From contig MU278348.1 in assembly GCA_022385755.1 (NCBI GenBank), positions 779,035 to 843,034 of the forward strand: 64,000 nucleotides of DNA, read 5' to 3'. Of this stretch, positions 21,866-35,200 are shown in pieces (position 1 is the first letter of the stretch; each line of letters opens with the position of its first letter). The DNA is from Trametopsis cervina. Taxonomy: Eukaryota > Basidiomycota > Agaricomycetes > Polyporales > Irpicaceae. The position numbers and the translations under genes were made by a program. Under the pieces are notes generated by a model that was not told the DNA's origin, did no database searches, and saw nothing but the letters and a program-made list of their open reading frames with translations.

Positions 21866-24147
21866 ATTGAAGCAAATATAGTGAGGCGAACGCTGCTGGT
21901 GTGCTGAGGTCGTGCAGGTCCGGATCTGTTTATCCTGGTGGCTTAGCCTATGTACTTATCATACAGTGTGCTGATCTGTGAGATTATCATCCATGATACC
22001 ACGTGGTAGCCCAATCCTCTGACGTCCATGAACGAGCGGCAGCGATACTTGACGGCAGCGAAGTACTGTAGAGCGCGGGCATTTCTGAGTCATTGATACT
22101 TGAAGATTGGAGATAGTTGAACACTAGGAGTCACGTTCGAACCCGCTGCCGATGTAGTGACTCTTAGTTCTAGGCTGGGACAATGGTTGTACGGTAGAGT
22201 AAGGCGGTAGTGACATGTTCAACATCTATTGCGAGGAGTAGCGGGAAAAGAACATCACTGCGAGAAGAGGCGGTGATGACTCAGCATAGTTGCGTTGATG
22301 CTCCCCATCAGGAACACAGCGCATCAAAGAAGGTACGACTCCGCCTGATTGTGAATCGTCGAATTGAACCGTCAAGTACAGCGAGGCAAGTTGATATTTG
22401 TAGGCAGTTCACCATCCAGCTTCGCTTATATTAAGCTGACATTGCGTTTTGAGGTTCAATAGGAGATTATTAAAACGTAATATATCATCAGTTCGTGCTA
22501 GATGACAAGCCCAGTTTTGTCTCTCGTGGATTGCGTTCGCGATTCAGAGCTTACGGACGCTCATCTATCCTCCTACGCTCTCCTGTGAACACACAGCAGT
22601 CTCTCAACTTCGGTACCTGAGTGTCAGACTCACTACACGTGAACATTCATGTCCTTTCCCGTCGGAAATGGGAGGTATGTTAATAATCGCTTGCGCCTCT
22701 TCGGATTTGTGCAATCCGAATCATTCGGTGCGCCGCACCAAGCCTCGACTACTTCATTTCGCTCTCAGGTTCTTAACAGGGTCGCGATGATTGCTAGTAC
22801 TATTTGTGCGATGTACCAGGTGCAGTCTCCGATAAATGTATCATATTCTCTGTAGCTCTTCTGCTGACAATGCACACCACCAGCGTAAACCCATGTCTTT
22901 CCTTTGAGGGCAAGTAAAGATTGTACACGGCCAGTAGGCTCCTGAACAGGCTTTCCCTCCTCTGGATCTCTAGCGATAAAGGCGCCGAAGTCTCTATTTC
23001 CAACCTTTGAACATCTCGCGCCACACTCGTATTTATGACGCGAGCCGTCTTGGCCGACAACGTCAGTTTATTCGAATGTCAGTCTCGCAGATTACGGGCA
23101 ATGCCTGTGTCCCATCGGCTCCCTTAGCAATACGGACACTGCGGTAGACTGGTTCTGCTCGACTCCGGGAATGATGGTAATTCGAGTTTCATCCTATGTT
23201 TATAACCGGTTCGCAACTCATCTTTGTCCGAAGAGATTTGGCGGAACCTATGTCTGCAAACCGAGCCTACTCTCACTTTTACTCCAATGACGACGGCGAT
23301 AGCCAACCGACCCACCCGGTGAAAGACGAACAGCGGGGTCTGCTGTAGAGAACCGCGCACTCAGTCTGCTTAATGCAGCGGTGGTATCACTCTCCCAGGG
23401 CGAAGACTAGAATCCTTGATCGACAGCCACGAGGATACTGACGTCCTGTCAAATTTGGCGACGGCGCACTGAATACTCCCCAGTTTGCGCTCGAAGATGC
23501 GCCAGGTCAGCTGCTGTTCGCTTGAAGCTACATCTCCACCCTTGATGTCGATTCATTCCTCTTGCCCGATATTGAAAGTTCGTGTAATCTGGCTCCAGGA
23601 CATACGTCGTCCCGCCACTCTCCCAAAGTTACTCCAAGTCGGGGTTCGGGAGGTGGCGTCTTCCTGACTTGAGATCGGTGGGGTTTATGCAGCCGTGTGG
23701 GTGCGCATGTTGCTTCTCGTCTGCCGATGTCAAGGTCGGTATGTCTCAACCCGTTGTCAAGGTCTGATCATGTGCTGATTTGTTCGGCGGAGATCACTTC
23801 GTGTGGTTCGTGGCCAGAAATCGTCAGAACTATACGCTGTGGCGTCTACGAAGAGGCCGAAGCAGCACTCCCGGGACATCGAAGTCCCATAAACCGCTCA
23901 CTGCCCGCCAAAAACTCCAACGTCGTTTCAATTTACAGAGTGATCGACGGTCAGTCGGTAGCGCTTCCATTCTTCTTTTTGGCGTTGCTCCTCCCGACGT
24001 ATCCCATACTTGGACTTAATTTCTCTCGATTAGGAAAGTGAACTGTTCGAAAGCCAACCGTCCACTCGCGGACTTCGTGCTACGGGGGAGTATATAGACT
24101 TTGGCCTCCACCGAATCCCTTCTCTTCACTCCTTCATTGTCCCCGAC
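21866..24147. other. 2.3-kb spacer between kinesin and PUF genes
   Basis: The kinesin and PUF genes diverge, so this holds both promoters. Frames on both strands are short and show no motif. An imperfect 12-bp inverted repeat (22123-22134 with 22157-22168; 11 of 12 paired) flanks a TTCGAACC core. No RNA gene was recognised. Confidence 0.5.
24091..24097 (+). promoter_or_regulatory. TATA box before the PUF gene
   Basis: TATATAG lies 51 bp upstream of the ATG at 24148, followed by a C/T-rich leader (CTTCTCTTCACTCCTTC), the common basidiomycete pattern. The short leader this implies (about 20-25 nt) is plausible. Confidence 0.5.
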
Positions 24148-26766
24148 ATGAACTCTGCCACCGTCTCATCGCAGTCTTCTCTCCCCGCTTTCAATGCTGG
24201 CAGGCGTCCCTCTGCTCCAGGGCTCAGCTCGTCTATTTGGGCCCCTCAGCCTCAGCCTTCAGACACCGCCTGGTCTAAAGCGATTGAGTCGATCAGCAGA
24301 GCTAACGAGGATTTCCCCAGGGACCCCTCTCGTCCAGATTTCCGCCGTACTAGCTCTAACCCGATCGGCAGGAACAGAGAGGATGTCTTTGGACCGCTTG
24401 ACACCAGCCCTGACGGCAAAGGGGGTATCGGGGCTATCGGTGACGGTCGCAAAAGATCGTCTCCTGAATACGATCCCATGGTGAGTTTATACTGCAGATA
24501 TATGCGTCTAAAATGCGCTGAATATATTGGCTAGCATGTACACTCATTGCTAAGAACTCTAAACCTCAACTCCCCTGCTCCATTTTCGTCCGACTCCTTT
24601 GCTGGGGGGTTCCTGCCGTCCAACATCTCTCCTGACGTATCTCCTATTTCTACTACCTCCGCTCTCCTCACTCCGCCTGACCAATCTCCTGCAAAAGGCT
24701 TCGGAGAGTGGAAGTTCAACCCTGCCTATGATTTTGGCAATCCCTTCCAGGCTCATTCGCATAACAGCCTCCTCTTCGAGACTGATCCCCACTCCATCTC
24801 AGATTATCCTCCTTACAACCATCCACTTTACCGTGCTATTCCCCCTACACAAACCCTGCCGCCGTCAGGGCGTCCTTTCCCCGCTTTTGAACCCTTCCAA
24901 GAGCGGAACGGCCCCATGCATCCTAACGTGATATCGGTTCGCGAACCCTGTCCGCCGCCGCATGTGCGCCAGGATTCATCCGTTCTGCACCCGGGATCCT
25001 GGGGCCAGTCTCGCCTCAAGCCTTCAGCTGTGGATTGGGCGAGACCTGAGGAGAGGCGTAACTCAGATGCTTCCCACTCCGACTCGCACTTTGGTCCCTC
25101 TCGCTCCCACGGAGGAGCTACCCATGAAGTGAGTACATGTGCTTCTTGACGTGTGCATACGTACTGATCGCTAGGCACATAGCCCATTAACTTTCTCTCA
25201 CTGTTGCATCCTTCGTCTTCCCCTCCATATGAGCTATTTGTTGGCCGTATCATCAAGTCATCTGATCAGCAGGCATCGATTTTCTTGCAGCAGAAGCTGA
25301 AAGTTGCGGATACAGATGAACGTGCCAAGATTGTCGATGCTATCTGCACTCGCGGGTTCGACATGATGGCTCATCGGTATGCTAGACAGTCTCTCTGTTA
25401 ATCCATCCGCTGACGGGGAGAGTAGCTTTGGCAACTGGGCCGTACAACGCTGTCTAGAGGCGCCTGCAACCGCGAAGGAGAGAAGGAAGATAGTAGACTG
25501 CATGAGGTATGAATATTACCTTTACTCTTCTTAGTACATCGAGTTGAATCTACAAACGTGCAACAGAGGTCGAGTTGTCGAACTAGCAACCAATTGCTAT
25601 GGTTGCCATGTTCTCCAGAAGGCCCTCGATTGCGAGGAAGAAGTTCGGCTCGTCATTGTTTCCGAGTTGTTACTCGGTGACCCTGCACAGACTTTGGTCA
25701 ACAAGCATGCATCTCACGTGTGGAGCAAAGTACGTCGCTGGTTCTTCTTCCTCGTATATCTCTCTTATGAAGCGCACACTAGATCATGGAGCTGACCTGG
25801 ACTCCCCCCGCCCCGCCTATTTTCGCATAGTGAGTCACCCTACATCACTCTCGACACAGTGACTGAAGCTAGCTATAGTGTCAACAAAGCTTTGAAGGGT
25901 AAATGGGCTGCTCTTGCTTGTCATGAGACTGGCTCTCTTGTCGTCCAGGTATGTGATACTCCCTTTCGATGAACGCCTGCCTAAAATAGGCCTTATTTAG
26001 CACGCTTTTGAGAACCTGGAGGACTCCGCTAAGGACGGTATTGTCGATGAATTGCTCAACCAGGGCGCCGGTGTTTTTAGCGAGGTCGCAAAGAGTCAAT
26101 GGGGTTCCTACTGCATACAACACAGTACGTTACTTGCCTATCGCTCTCATTACGATGTACGATCTAACTATCATGTAGTTCTCGAACATGGCTCGGAGAG
26201 ACATCGCAGTCTGGCCTTGGAGCACCTCGTCTCGGGTCTTCTGGAGTATGCCACCAGCGAGCAGGGGGCCAAGTCCGTCACTAAAGCCTTAAAGGAAGGG
26301 GGGAAAGAGACCCTCGACCGAGTGATCGCGCGTATGTGCGAACCTGCCAAAGGGTAAGTTACATACCTTCCGATATCATCATTGTTGCTCATCGAAGCCT
26401 CTTAGCGCACGGAGGGCTATGATAGTGGATCTTGCGTTGTCGCCGACTGGCAGCCAGCTTATCGCAAGCGTTTTGCCCAACGTAAGAATTTCTTGGACTC
26501 CTGCATTCATAACGCTGAGTCTGCGATAGGCCGATAAAGACCAACGATCCTTGCTATATGAATCTATTCGAGGGCACATCGTCACTCTGCGCGGCTGCAA
26601 GACCGGATCCAAAGTTATCTGGCTGTTGTACGTGCTTTCGCAATATCGTATAATATTTGTTGCTGACTTCGCATGGCTTCTAGTGATAGAATGGTCAGTA
26701 CACAGCCCTTCCTTTATCCTTACTACGGCTAACAGACTTCCATAGCGCGCTTACTACGGCTATTGA
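24148..26766 (+). CDS. Pumilio-repeat RNA-binding protein (PUF family, Jsn1-like end)
   Basis: Thirteen exons in phase: 24148-24480, 24535-25128, 25183-25376, 25426-25506, 25567-25729, 25783-25829, 25879-25948, 26001-26124, 26179-26353, 26406-26481, 26530-26627, 26684-26693, 26746-26766; 661 aa. Residues 1-310 are disordered, rich in Ser, Pro and Asn. From about 320 on, Pumilio-type helices repeat: HRFGNWAVQRCLE, NCYGCHVLQKALD, HASHVWSKIMELTW, HETGSLVVQHAFEN, SQWGSYCIQH, SEQGAKSVTKALKE, SPTGSQLIASVLP, CKTGSKVIWLFDRMRAYYGY. The ending is typical of fungal Jsn1/Puf1-type proteins; no RRM was found, which sets it apart from yeast Jsn1. Role: binding mRNA 3'-UTRs to control stability or localisation (family knowledge). 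Exon 12 is only 10 nt. Confidence 0.92.
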
Positions 26767-27436
26767 TTGCATCGTGCTCCTTATTATCCTCCATCGCATA
26801 TTTGACCAAGCATATCTCATACGGCATCTGAACCACCATCCACACCACCTTTCGCATACGCAGAACCACATGCCCGACACCGGAATATACAATACCAACG
26901 TCCACTCGCCTTGCATACTCGCGGGCCACAGCAGCTACGCTAATCTTTACCCATAATCTTGATATTATCAACCACCAATCATGCATCCGCCATATCGCAT
27001 TTCACTCTGCCAAACCTTATATCGAGAGCGTTGTTGCGCTCATCTCCAGTTCATTCATTTATATCAGCTTTCTGCACTTTCATGGACTCTCTGGTACCCG
27101 ATAGATGTATCAACCCCCTTTAAATTAGTCTCGGACTAAAGTGAATTGCTTCTTCTCGCCCATTGACTGCATTTCCGCAGCTCCTCCGTAGCAGAATATC
27201 CTTCCCCACGTTCGATTTTTGTCTTACTGGCCTCGAGCCTCTGTCACCATGTAATACTAGTCACAATGAAATCAAAGTACTTTTGTATAGCTCGAATCAA
27301 GAAGCAGTTCGGCGTTAACCTCGGTTTAAGCATCGGACCGCGGATATCCGGACGCCACCATTGGGATAGTTGCCGTATTTGGACGCGCCCGTCTGTGTTC
27401 ATAAACCCATCAGGCTTGAAGACGAAATTCAAGTGC

Positions 27437-28356
27437 ATGGTTTCTCCTGCCAACTTGCAACGACAACTCGAAGAGTTGTACTTGCTGAGATGCTCTCTAC
27501 TCCCGGGTGAGGCTATGGAGTTCTATCAAGTTCATGGAGACGCGGGCTTGTGGGAGGGCTATCTCTTGACTTATCCAGAAGACGTCACACAACAGGAGAA
27601 AACAGTCGTCGGATTGTCAGCACCTTGCATACGAGTGCTTACTGATGACACGAACCTCTTTCTTGAAGTACAATATGCAGACGGCCCCTACGACACGCGT
27701 CCGTTGGCCACGGTGTCGATCAAAGGCGATGACATCACCCGCGCTGAGCAGGAATGGTGGCTGCATACAATCAAGGAGCGTATGGTAGAAGTTCAAGATA
27801 GTGAGTACGTACACTTTTGTTTGAAATAGTACTCATATGTTGAAACTAGTATCACTACAGATTCCCCATTTATGAGGTGATATCGACACACCTACTGCCG
27901 CTGCTACACAGGAAGCGGCGTCACCGCCCTGAGCAGAGTGCCAGAAGAGATGAAGTCGTTGAGGGTGTACTAGCGGAGCAGCAGCCGATTGCTCCGAAGA
28001 CGTTCCACGCGCTGTTAACGTCTCACCACTTGATCTCAACTACGAAGCGGAAGAGCATGCAGCAGTGGTCCTCGCAGCTGCACGTCGCGGGGTTCGCCAA
28101 GGTTGGATACCCGGGATGCATCTACTGCGAGGGCGAGCGGGCGCAGGTAGAGGAGTTTGTGGCGAACATAAAGGCGATGCAGTGGCTGGCGCTGCGGGTG
28201 CGGTTCGTGGAACCGCTTCCGGAGGGACTCGTACCGTGTCATGCGCGGCGCTGGGTTGAGTTTGAGAAGGTGGGGGAGGTAGTTGGGGAGATGAGGAGGT
28301 TGGGGAGGGAGGCGTTTGTCGTGGAGATGGGAATTGGCAGTGCAGGGACGAAGTGA
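27437..28356 (+). CDS. RWD + DUF1115 domain protein (RWDD2-like)
   Basis: Two exons, 27437-27804 and 27861-28356, give 287 aa. The N-terminal half has RWD character (ANLQRQLEELYLLRCSLLPG, then a strand-rich region and VSIKGDDITRAEQEWWLHTI). The second half is DUF1115: QQWSSQLHVAGFAKVGYPGC, EEFVANIKAMQWLALRVRF, FEKVGEVVGEMRRLGREAFV, ending VEMGIGSAGTK. RWDD2-type proteins are conserved in eukaryotes with no settled function. I chose the ATG at 27437 (followed by G, directly before the RWD start); the frame is open from 27266, so a longer form cannot be excluded. The 26767-27436 spacer is AT-richer, with no gene seen. The exon-1 donor chosen (GTACGT at 27805) gives the family's DSEFPIYE sequence; an overlapping GTGAGT does not keep frame. 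Confidence 0.9.
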
Positions 28357-31300
28357 ATCTGGTGTTCGGAATTGATGCGTTCGGAGGTGGGTCAGTGTAA
28401 CTTCTCATAATGTGAAGCGCAGGAACATAATTGACGTTTCGTGTATCATGCAGTATGTTTTGGAAGCGCAGTTCGTCATTGTCTTGGAAGATGGTGGCGC
28501 AGCATTAGATGTCCCTGCAATCTTTTGTGTCCCAGCACAACGCAGCATCGCGCTTCCTCAGTCAACATCACCCACAAGCCTGCCCGCCATGAGAAAAAGA
28601 CCGAAAGATATATTGCGACGAGACCACGCCTGGCCAACACCGCACATACATTATCAATACAGTCCGGCTTTCTATGGTTATAACGAGCTACCACCACCAC
28701 CTTCCGGTCCGAACGACGTTCGCCATCGATCTGCAGCATGTTCAAAACAGGCAACGCGCCCGGGCTCGCGAGAAAGCTGTCGACTATCAGAACCAGAACA
28801 AAGTTTTTTTTTCTCCTCCTCGGTCTTCATCTGTATCGTCAGAAGCACCATCCCGGACAGATACCCATCGCGTCAGCGCAACTTGCCGGACCCCAGTGGG
28901 CGAGCTAAAGTTTTGGCTTTCGGGACCTGGCCCACCAGTCTGCTGGGTTGGCGAGCTAGAAGCCTCAGGCTAATCTCGTACGCCAGAGACAGTGTGAGAT
29001 GCGATATGCCGTATCGGAAGAATTTCCCGTCCTCGTTCGTGGCTGGAGGCTTACCATGCTTGCTCGCTCAGGCTGCTCGTGCCGGCACCATTACGGCGTG
29101 CGTGTGTTGTGTTCTGTGCATCATTCTTGTTTGTTGCTAGGGCTAAATTGTGCAAAGAACAAGGATCAGCACGATATGCGGAGGCAATATATGTCTGACA
29201 GGGACTTGACGGCGCAACGTGCACGGACGATTGCAGTAGCGTCGGTGTCGATACACCAGGCTCGCGGACCCAACCACCGTGTTCCACATTACAACACTGA
29301 TGCGCCCGACGGCATTCAATGCCGGTCCGTCACTGCGAGGGTGCATTCGGTCTTCTTGTCAGACATATACCTGAAAAAGAGGATCGTCGTTGCTGGGGCC
29401 CGGGATATCCCCATCCTACCCTGCAGGTTCGTTCTTCCTTTTCACGAGCTGTGGGAGATGCATAGATGCCGTGCTGTTCCTGCTGCTCAGTGTGAGGCCG
29501 GTTTAGAGTTTTTCGCAGGGCGGCGCTCCTGGTCCCTGACGGGCACTGCGTTAGCCATAGAAATTTTCGAGTGCAGTTATCTATGCGAGCGACGCGGTTG
29601 GCTACAATAAGTCTGTTGTTGAAGGAATCAGAGCCGTCATCAGTCAACAATGTATTGTAGCTTGATAAGAGAAGATGTCTCTACCTCTGTACGCCAGGTG
29701 TGATATGAGTTGTGTTGTTCATCGAGTCAAATCAATGCTGTTACCCCGTCGTGCCATCTTGCCACCTATCTCAATATAGAACTAATGGCATCCCACTCCA
29801 GTGCTCAGGCAGCACCGCACCGTTCTCCTATAGCCCTGTACAAAACGAGCGAGCGATGATCCCTCCCAAATCGCCGAGATAAGCCAGGCGCACCGCACCG
29901 CGGTCCATTGTTAGAACCCAGAGTTTTCGCGTGCGATACGCCTCGGCGCGAAGAAGTGACGGCGTATCGAGCGAAGCAGTACGTTGATTGAGACCGGCGA
30001 GGGAGAAAGCTTAAAGGTAGCTGCGAATACCCGGACGTCTCGGTACGGCGAAGCGTATACGCGATTCGCGTCCTGCCAGCTACGAATTTTGAATCGGATC
30101 TCTCCAGGTGTCGTCGTCGACGTGTACAGGGGTATTGTGCCAGTGCACACGAGATACTTGTCCCGCATGCGATACGCGAGACGAGGCGCATCTGAGCGAT
30201 ACAGATGTACAGGGATGTGGGTGCGAAGTCGCCGGTGCCTGCCCATTTCAGGCGAGGAAGGGATCGTCGCTGGCGGTTTCGCGTATCCACAGATGAGAAC
30301 GTGCGGCGTACGAGAGAACGGGTCGACGCGTCCGAACGCCGTTTCGCGAAGACATGACCGGGACGCCGCCTGCGTGCGTGCAATGGTAATAAGTGGCTGA
30401 ACGGCATTCTCTGACTGACTGTCGCGACGCGTTCGCGCGATGGTGGCCAGAATTCCCGCTGTATCTGCGGGTAACAAGATAGCTAACACACGTCGTCAGG
30501 ACATTAGTTAGTGGACAAGACGGGACGCTGTTCTGTTTGATGAACCCGACCAGTGACGGGAGAATCAAAGTTCTCTGCTTAAGATCAACGCGAGCTTTTC
30601 ATGAGTGTGCGAAGGACGATGTTGGTTGGCTGGTTGTACCTCCACAGCCGCCACAGTGGGTGGGATTGCGAGCGGGTGTGCGGGTGCAGGGATCCGAGGG
30701 TACGAAGCTTGTATGTCGCGAGCGCGATTTCAGGCTGGGCGAATGTTCGCGGACGATGGTGGCAATGTATTGAGGTCGGCCCTCTTGGGCGTAATGGCCT
30801 TTACGCTGGTACGTGGACGAATACATGTCATCTGGGTTTGCTATGCAACGACACGTTTCGCAGCGAGCCGAACTAGACAGCGCATAGCACAGCAACAGAC
30901 GCGGTCGCACCCTCCCAAGATCCCACTTCGCACTCCTAGCATGGCAATCTGTATAAGAAGGCTATCCTGCTTCCTCCAATCAAAGATGAGGAGGCCGAAG
31001 TGGCCAGAATGCTGATGATGCTAGGCAGTCCGAGGAGCACCCGAGATGAAAAGCTCGCGAGGGCGAAAAGTTTTTCTGTTCGGGATGTCGGTGGGCTGGA
31101 TCCGCAGTGTGGACGTGCGTCGGTGTCCGGAGCACGGCGCGCACAGCGAGAGGTAGGAAAAGTGTCGGAGAGAAACGTTTCACGGCGTGGAAGGATGAAA
31201 AAGTTCTTGATCGCGCGTATGCTATGCGTCCGCTGTGTCTCTGAGCACGCATGTATTAGCGAGTTATCGATGCAGATTCATACTTGAGCGTACATACTGT

Positions 31301-32178
31301 GAAACAAACTCCATATCAATGTTTTATTTCGCAGCCCAGGCAGAAAACGATCGCTGACCTCCAACCTTCAATCCCCTGCGCACAGCCAATCCGCAGATCT
31401 TAACCCAAGACACGATCGACCACGTCCACGCAGCACGCACCTTATCTCGCCACGTCTACCTGCGGGTGCAGAACCACCGCGCCGACTACCTGGCCAACGA
31501 GCTTCGCGCAGATCACCTGCAATGGAGAGGCATAGAAACCGACAACGGGTTTTTTCTTGTTTGGCGCATTCGAGCGACGATCCAGGCTCGTTCGTCCCGG
31601 TCGACTTCGATACCAGCCGGGCTGCGGTGACATGGATTCGCGCGAAGCAAGCCCGCCGGTTGTATTTTATTTTCTGATTTCGTCGAATTTGATGATGTAT
31701 GTATGCTCGACAAATACAAGTCTCCTGACGGAGCGCACACTTGAACACGAATACGCGAGGTCCGTAAGAGAACTATCGCGGACGTCAGAATAATGTTCGC
31801 TCTTACGAAACGGCACGGGTGAGCATACCAACGATACGTCAGCAAACACTGCGCACCCCCGCCCGCCCATCGCAAGAATGGAGAGCGCAAGGTCCGAACG
31901 CGGCTACGTCACCGACGTTTGAGTTTGGCATGACATGTTGAACGATGGGCTCCCAGCCAAACTCCTCGATGTGCACAATCAGCACAAGATCCGGGTGGGT
32001 GTGCGCGCGCCCACGTCTAAGTTTTAGCCTACTTGACATCATGCACGATTGCACGAGGAACGATGGGCAAGACGATGAACCGAACACCACGGAGCCCCCG
32101 CCACCCGAGCGCGTCGTGCCTGGCTGCGCCGCGTCCGGAGCTGGATGTCGGGATGTTGGATGTTAGATGTTGGATGGC

Positions 32179-32280
32179 AGGTCCGCCTTTCGAGTTTCCG
32201 TTTATGGATGGGGCGCGAGCGTTGACGGTCAAAGCATATGCAATATGAGGGAGGTCCGCCTTTCGACTTTCCGTTTTGGA
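32179..32280. repeat. Direct repeat of about 30 bp
   Basis: AGGTCCGCCTTTCGAGTTTC... at 32179-32208 is repeated as AGGTCCGCCTTTCGACTTTC... at 32252-32280 with one substitution and one deletion. A second, looser pair (GATCAGAGTTTGGCT) lies at 33341-33355 and 33489-33503. No coding role is visible. Confidence 0.6.
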
Positions 32281-35200
32281 CCCGGCGCCGGAGGGGTTTC
32301 CGTGTTCGGATATGTCACTCGGAGCGGAGGGTGAGCGGGCGCGGATGCGATTTGGCGGGTGAGGATCCGGGGCTGATTGTGCGCTCTGTATGCATCGCAA
32401 GGGTAAAGGTGAGTTGGGCACTCGTGCTTGTTCGATAGACAGGACCGGTATTGTATTTCGGTTTCCTGAAGACGAATTGGACGAATTCACGTGTGGTACA
32501 GTAGTCCCGTCCAACCCGGGAAGCAGTGCCCTCGCTGAGTGTTCATGCCAGGAAAAAGACAAGGGTCGGCGTGCTGGTGCTAGTGCCTGTCTGCGTATCG
32601 TATGTCAAGATCCAATGTTATGTGTTCGCCCGCTCAACGCCCGGGATAGCGATCCCTACGAATTCCGGAAAACAATGTCTTTCGGAATTGCTGCGTAAAT
32701 TCGCGTGCGCGTGTTCTATCTTGCCCTTGCTCTGGGTCCCCGGGACAGAGATGCGCAGGGCCTAAGGCGGGTGTATCGTCTTGCCTTGTATTTTCCCTGG
32801 AACATTTGTGTTTTCCAAGTACGGTTGCCGGTGTGAAGTGGACCGACGCTAACTCGGTCCGCTGGGGTGCAGGGGGCCGCGCTCGCCTCAACCTGGCCCC
32901 GCCTGCAGTGTTCGCCGTTTTCGGGTGAAGGTTGTGCAGGAACTTGGACGTGGAAGAGGGTTTGGACGCCGGGGTGTAGAGTCTAATTACCTGCCTTTTT
33001 GGGTGAGGTGTCGTTCGTGCTCGTTCGGCCTTTACTTACTGGAAAGAGGTTAGCAACAAAGAGGGCAAGGTGGGATGGTGAGCTCACGAGGTGGTGATCG
33101 ACCTCTTAGCTTGTGACGACCCGTCGAGGCGCGAGCTCTGGGGAAAGGCACGATGCGTCGATTGTCAGGAGCGAAGGGATAAACGCGAACGACGAGCCCT
33201 GTGAAACACGAGCAGAGTTGGTCGACCCTACATTGGTATTGCTACCCCATGGCACGGGCCAGTAGTGGGTCTGTAGCACCGACGTAATCGCCGCCAGCCC
33301 TGCACGCGTCCGATCGTAGAGTGCGAAGCCTTGCACGTGAGATCAGAGTTTGGCTCGGCGCGAATGGATAACGAAGGAGACCAGTGCGCCCTATCTTGCA
33401 GACACATACTAGCGGAGAACTGAGCACTTGCGTTCGTCGACAGAGCCTAGCAGCGAGCGCACGTGAGTACGAGCACATTCCGTCGTCGTCCGATCAGAGT
33501 TTGGCTAGCTGGCGGCGTTCGAGCTTAGATAACGCAAGGAGGTCTCGTGCGTCCGTGCGTCGCACACCAACACACCAACACATCGACAAGCACGCATATG
33601 CGCATCGTACCAGGGCCACAGCGACTCTGAGGGATGAGGATGGCGTGCTCTGGAGGGTCATGCGCACGAGATGGACGTGGTTTGGTCGGCCGAGACGTCA
33701 CGCGTCTGGGAGAGCAGCTAGCTAGTCGTCAGGTAGAGTTGTAATGAAATGAATGAATGAATGAAGCGTGATTGGCACGTATGATCGGGTGTATGATGAC
33801 ATTGACATTACTTTACATTAAATTAACGCTTCACTGAGACTAAGTCGTGTCGTTTGTTGTCGTGAGCGGTCAGCAGCTGCGCGTGATACGTGATGCGGGA
33901 TGCAAGATGTGGGGAAATGAATGCACGAATGGGATTGGGAAATGGTGACGGTGACGATGAGAGATGGAAGAAAGGCATCCCGGCGGCCGCACGCAGAGAG
34001 CTGTGGGTAAGCGCGGCTGGGAACGCTGGGAACGCCAAGGATGTGTTCGACGACGAGCTTCGAATTCGTTCTTCTCTACCTCTGCAGTACAGCTGACCGA
34101 CTTCTCTCTTGGAGACGGCAGACGCGAGAATTTCGAAGTCGCGCGTGCACCTCTCCCTCGGGCTTTACCCTCCTCTGTGTGACGGAGACGAGAAGAACCG
34201 GTGAGCTTGAGCTTGGAGATTGTACGTGTACAACGAACAGGAAACGACGAACAACGAAACTGCGGATGGAAGAACGACACTCCACTGGCGTGATGATCAT
34301 GGCGAAGAAAAGAATGCGAGAAGGATAGGAAGGCAGGGGAGGAAGGAAATGAGGACACACGCTCGCTCGCGGCTGTGCCAACTCTGTCCACTTTGGCCAC
34401 TTCGGATTTCTGGTGTCACTCACGCCTACATTTGCGAATTTCGTTGCTGGCATCTGCAGTTCGATATTCGATATCTGTGCACCCAACAATCCAATAGTGA
34501 TATTCGTTCTGCATCAGTGTTCTGCTCGCAGGGTTCTGGTAGGAAGGTCGAACGACAAGACAACAAGAAGGTCTCTCTGCGTATTGCATTCGATATTCTA
34601 TTGACATATGCACGTCGCACTCTCCGACGTAGATCGCTCCCCGCACTAAACTCGCCCCCGCGATTCTAAATTCTGAATTCTGAATCTCTGGGCACGGTCA
34701 CTCACTCCCTTCTCCTGCAACACTGCTGCGTTGCTCACATGCACAAATGCGCAGCAACGAATGTCAGCCAGCGCGGGAGAGCCGTGCATGCATGCATGAC
34801 GACGTGCGTATTGAATTCCGTTTCTGACGGCTCGCGAGGAAGCCCCAACACCCAGTGCCTATCAGTCCCAGGGCGTGGTCAGGGACACGTACCACGAACT
34901 GGGCACTCGAGCGAACGGAACGCGGGGTAAGCGTGATCGGATTTCTGGGTCCAGACTCTTGTCTCGTCGAACGAGCGAACGAGTGACAGAATGGATTGAT
35001 TGGGTTGGAAGCGTACAGTACACGCACAGAACAGGGTCACAAGGAGCGTCGACGGTCGGCCGATAGAGCATGCATGCACGTTGGACGCGCGCGTCGGGCT
35101 GGGGTTGTCAACGTCTTGTGCTGTCCACGAGCGAGTACTGTATGACAGAGACAGAGACCGAGCTGCACTCTGACTAACAGTACCGCTGCATGACCTGCCT

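Noticed and set aside
22100..22175. Possible minus-strand tRNA around GGGTTCGAAC
   Set aside because: T and acceptor stems do not form; the pairing seen is a simple hairpin.
29805..30489. Overlapping 190-200-codon frames on the minus strand and one on the plus strand
   Set aside because: CpG-rich DNA with few stops gives long chance frames; none shows a family motif or splice support.
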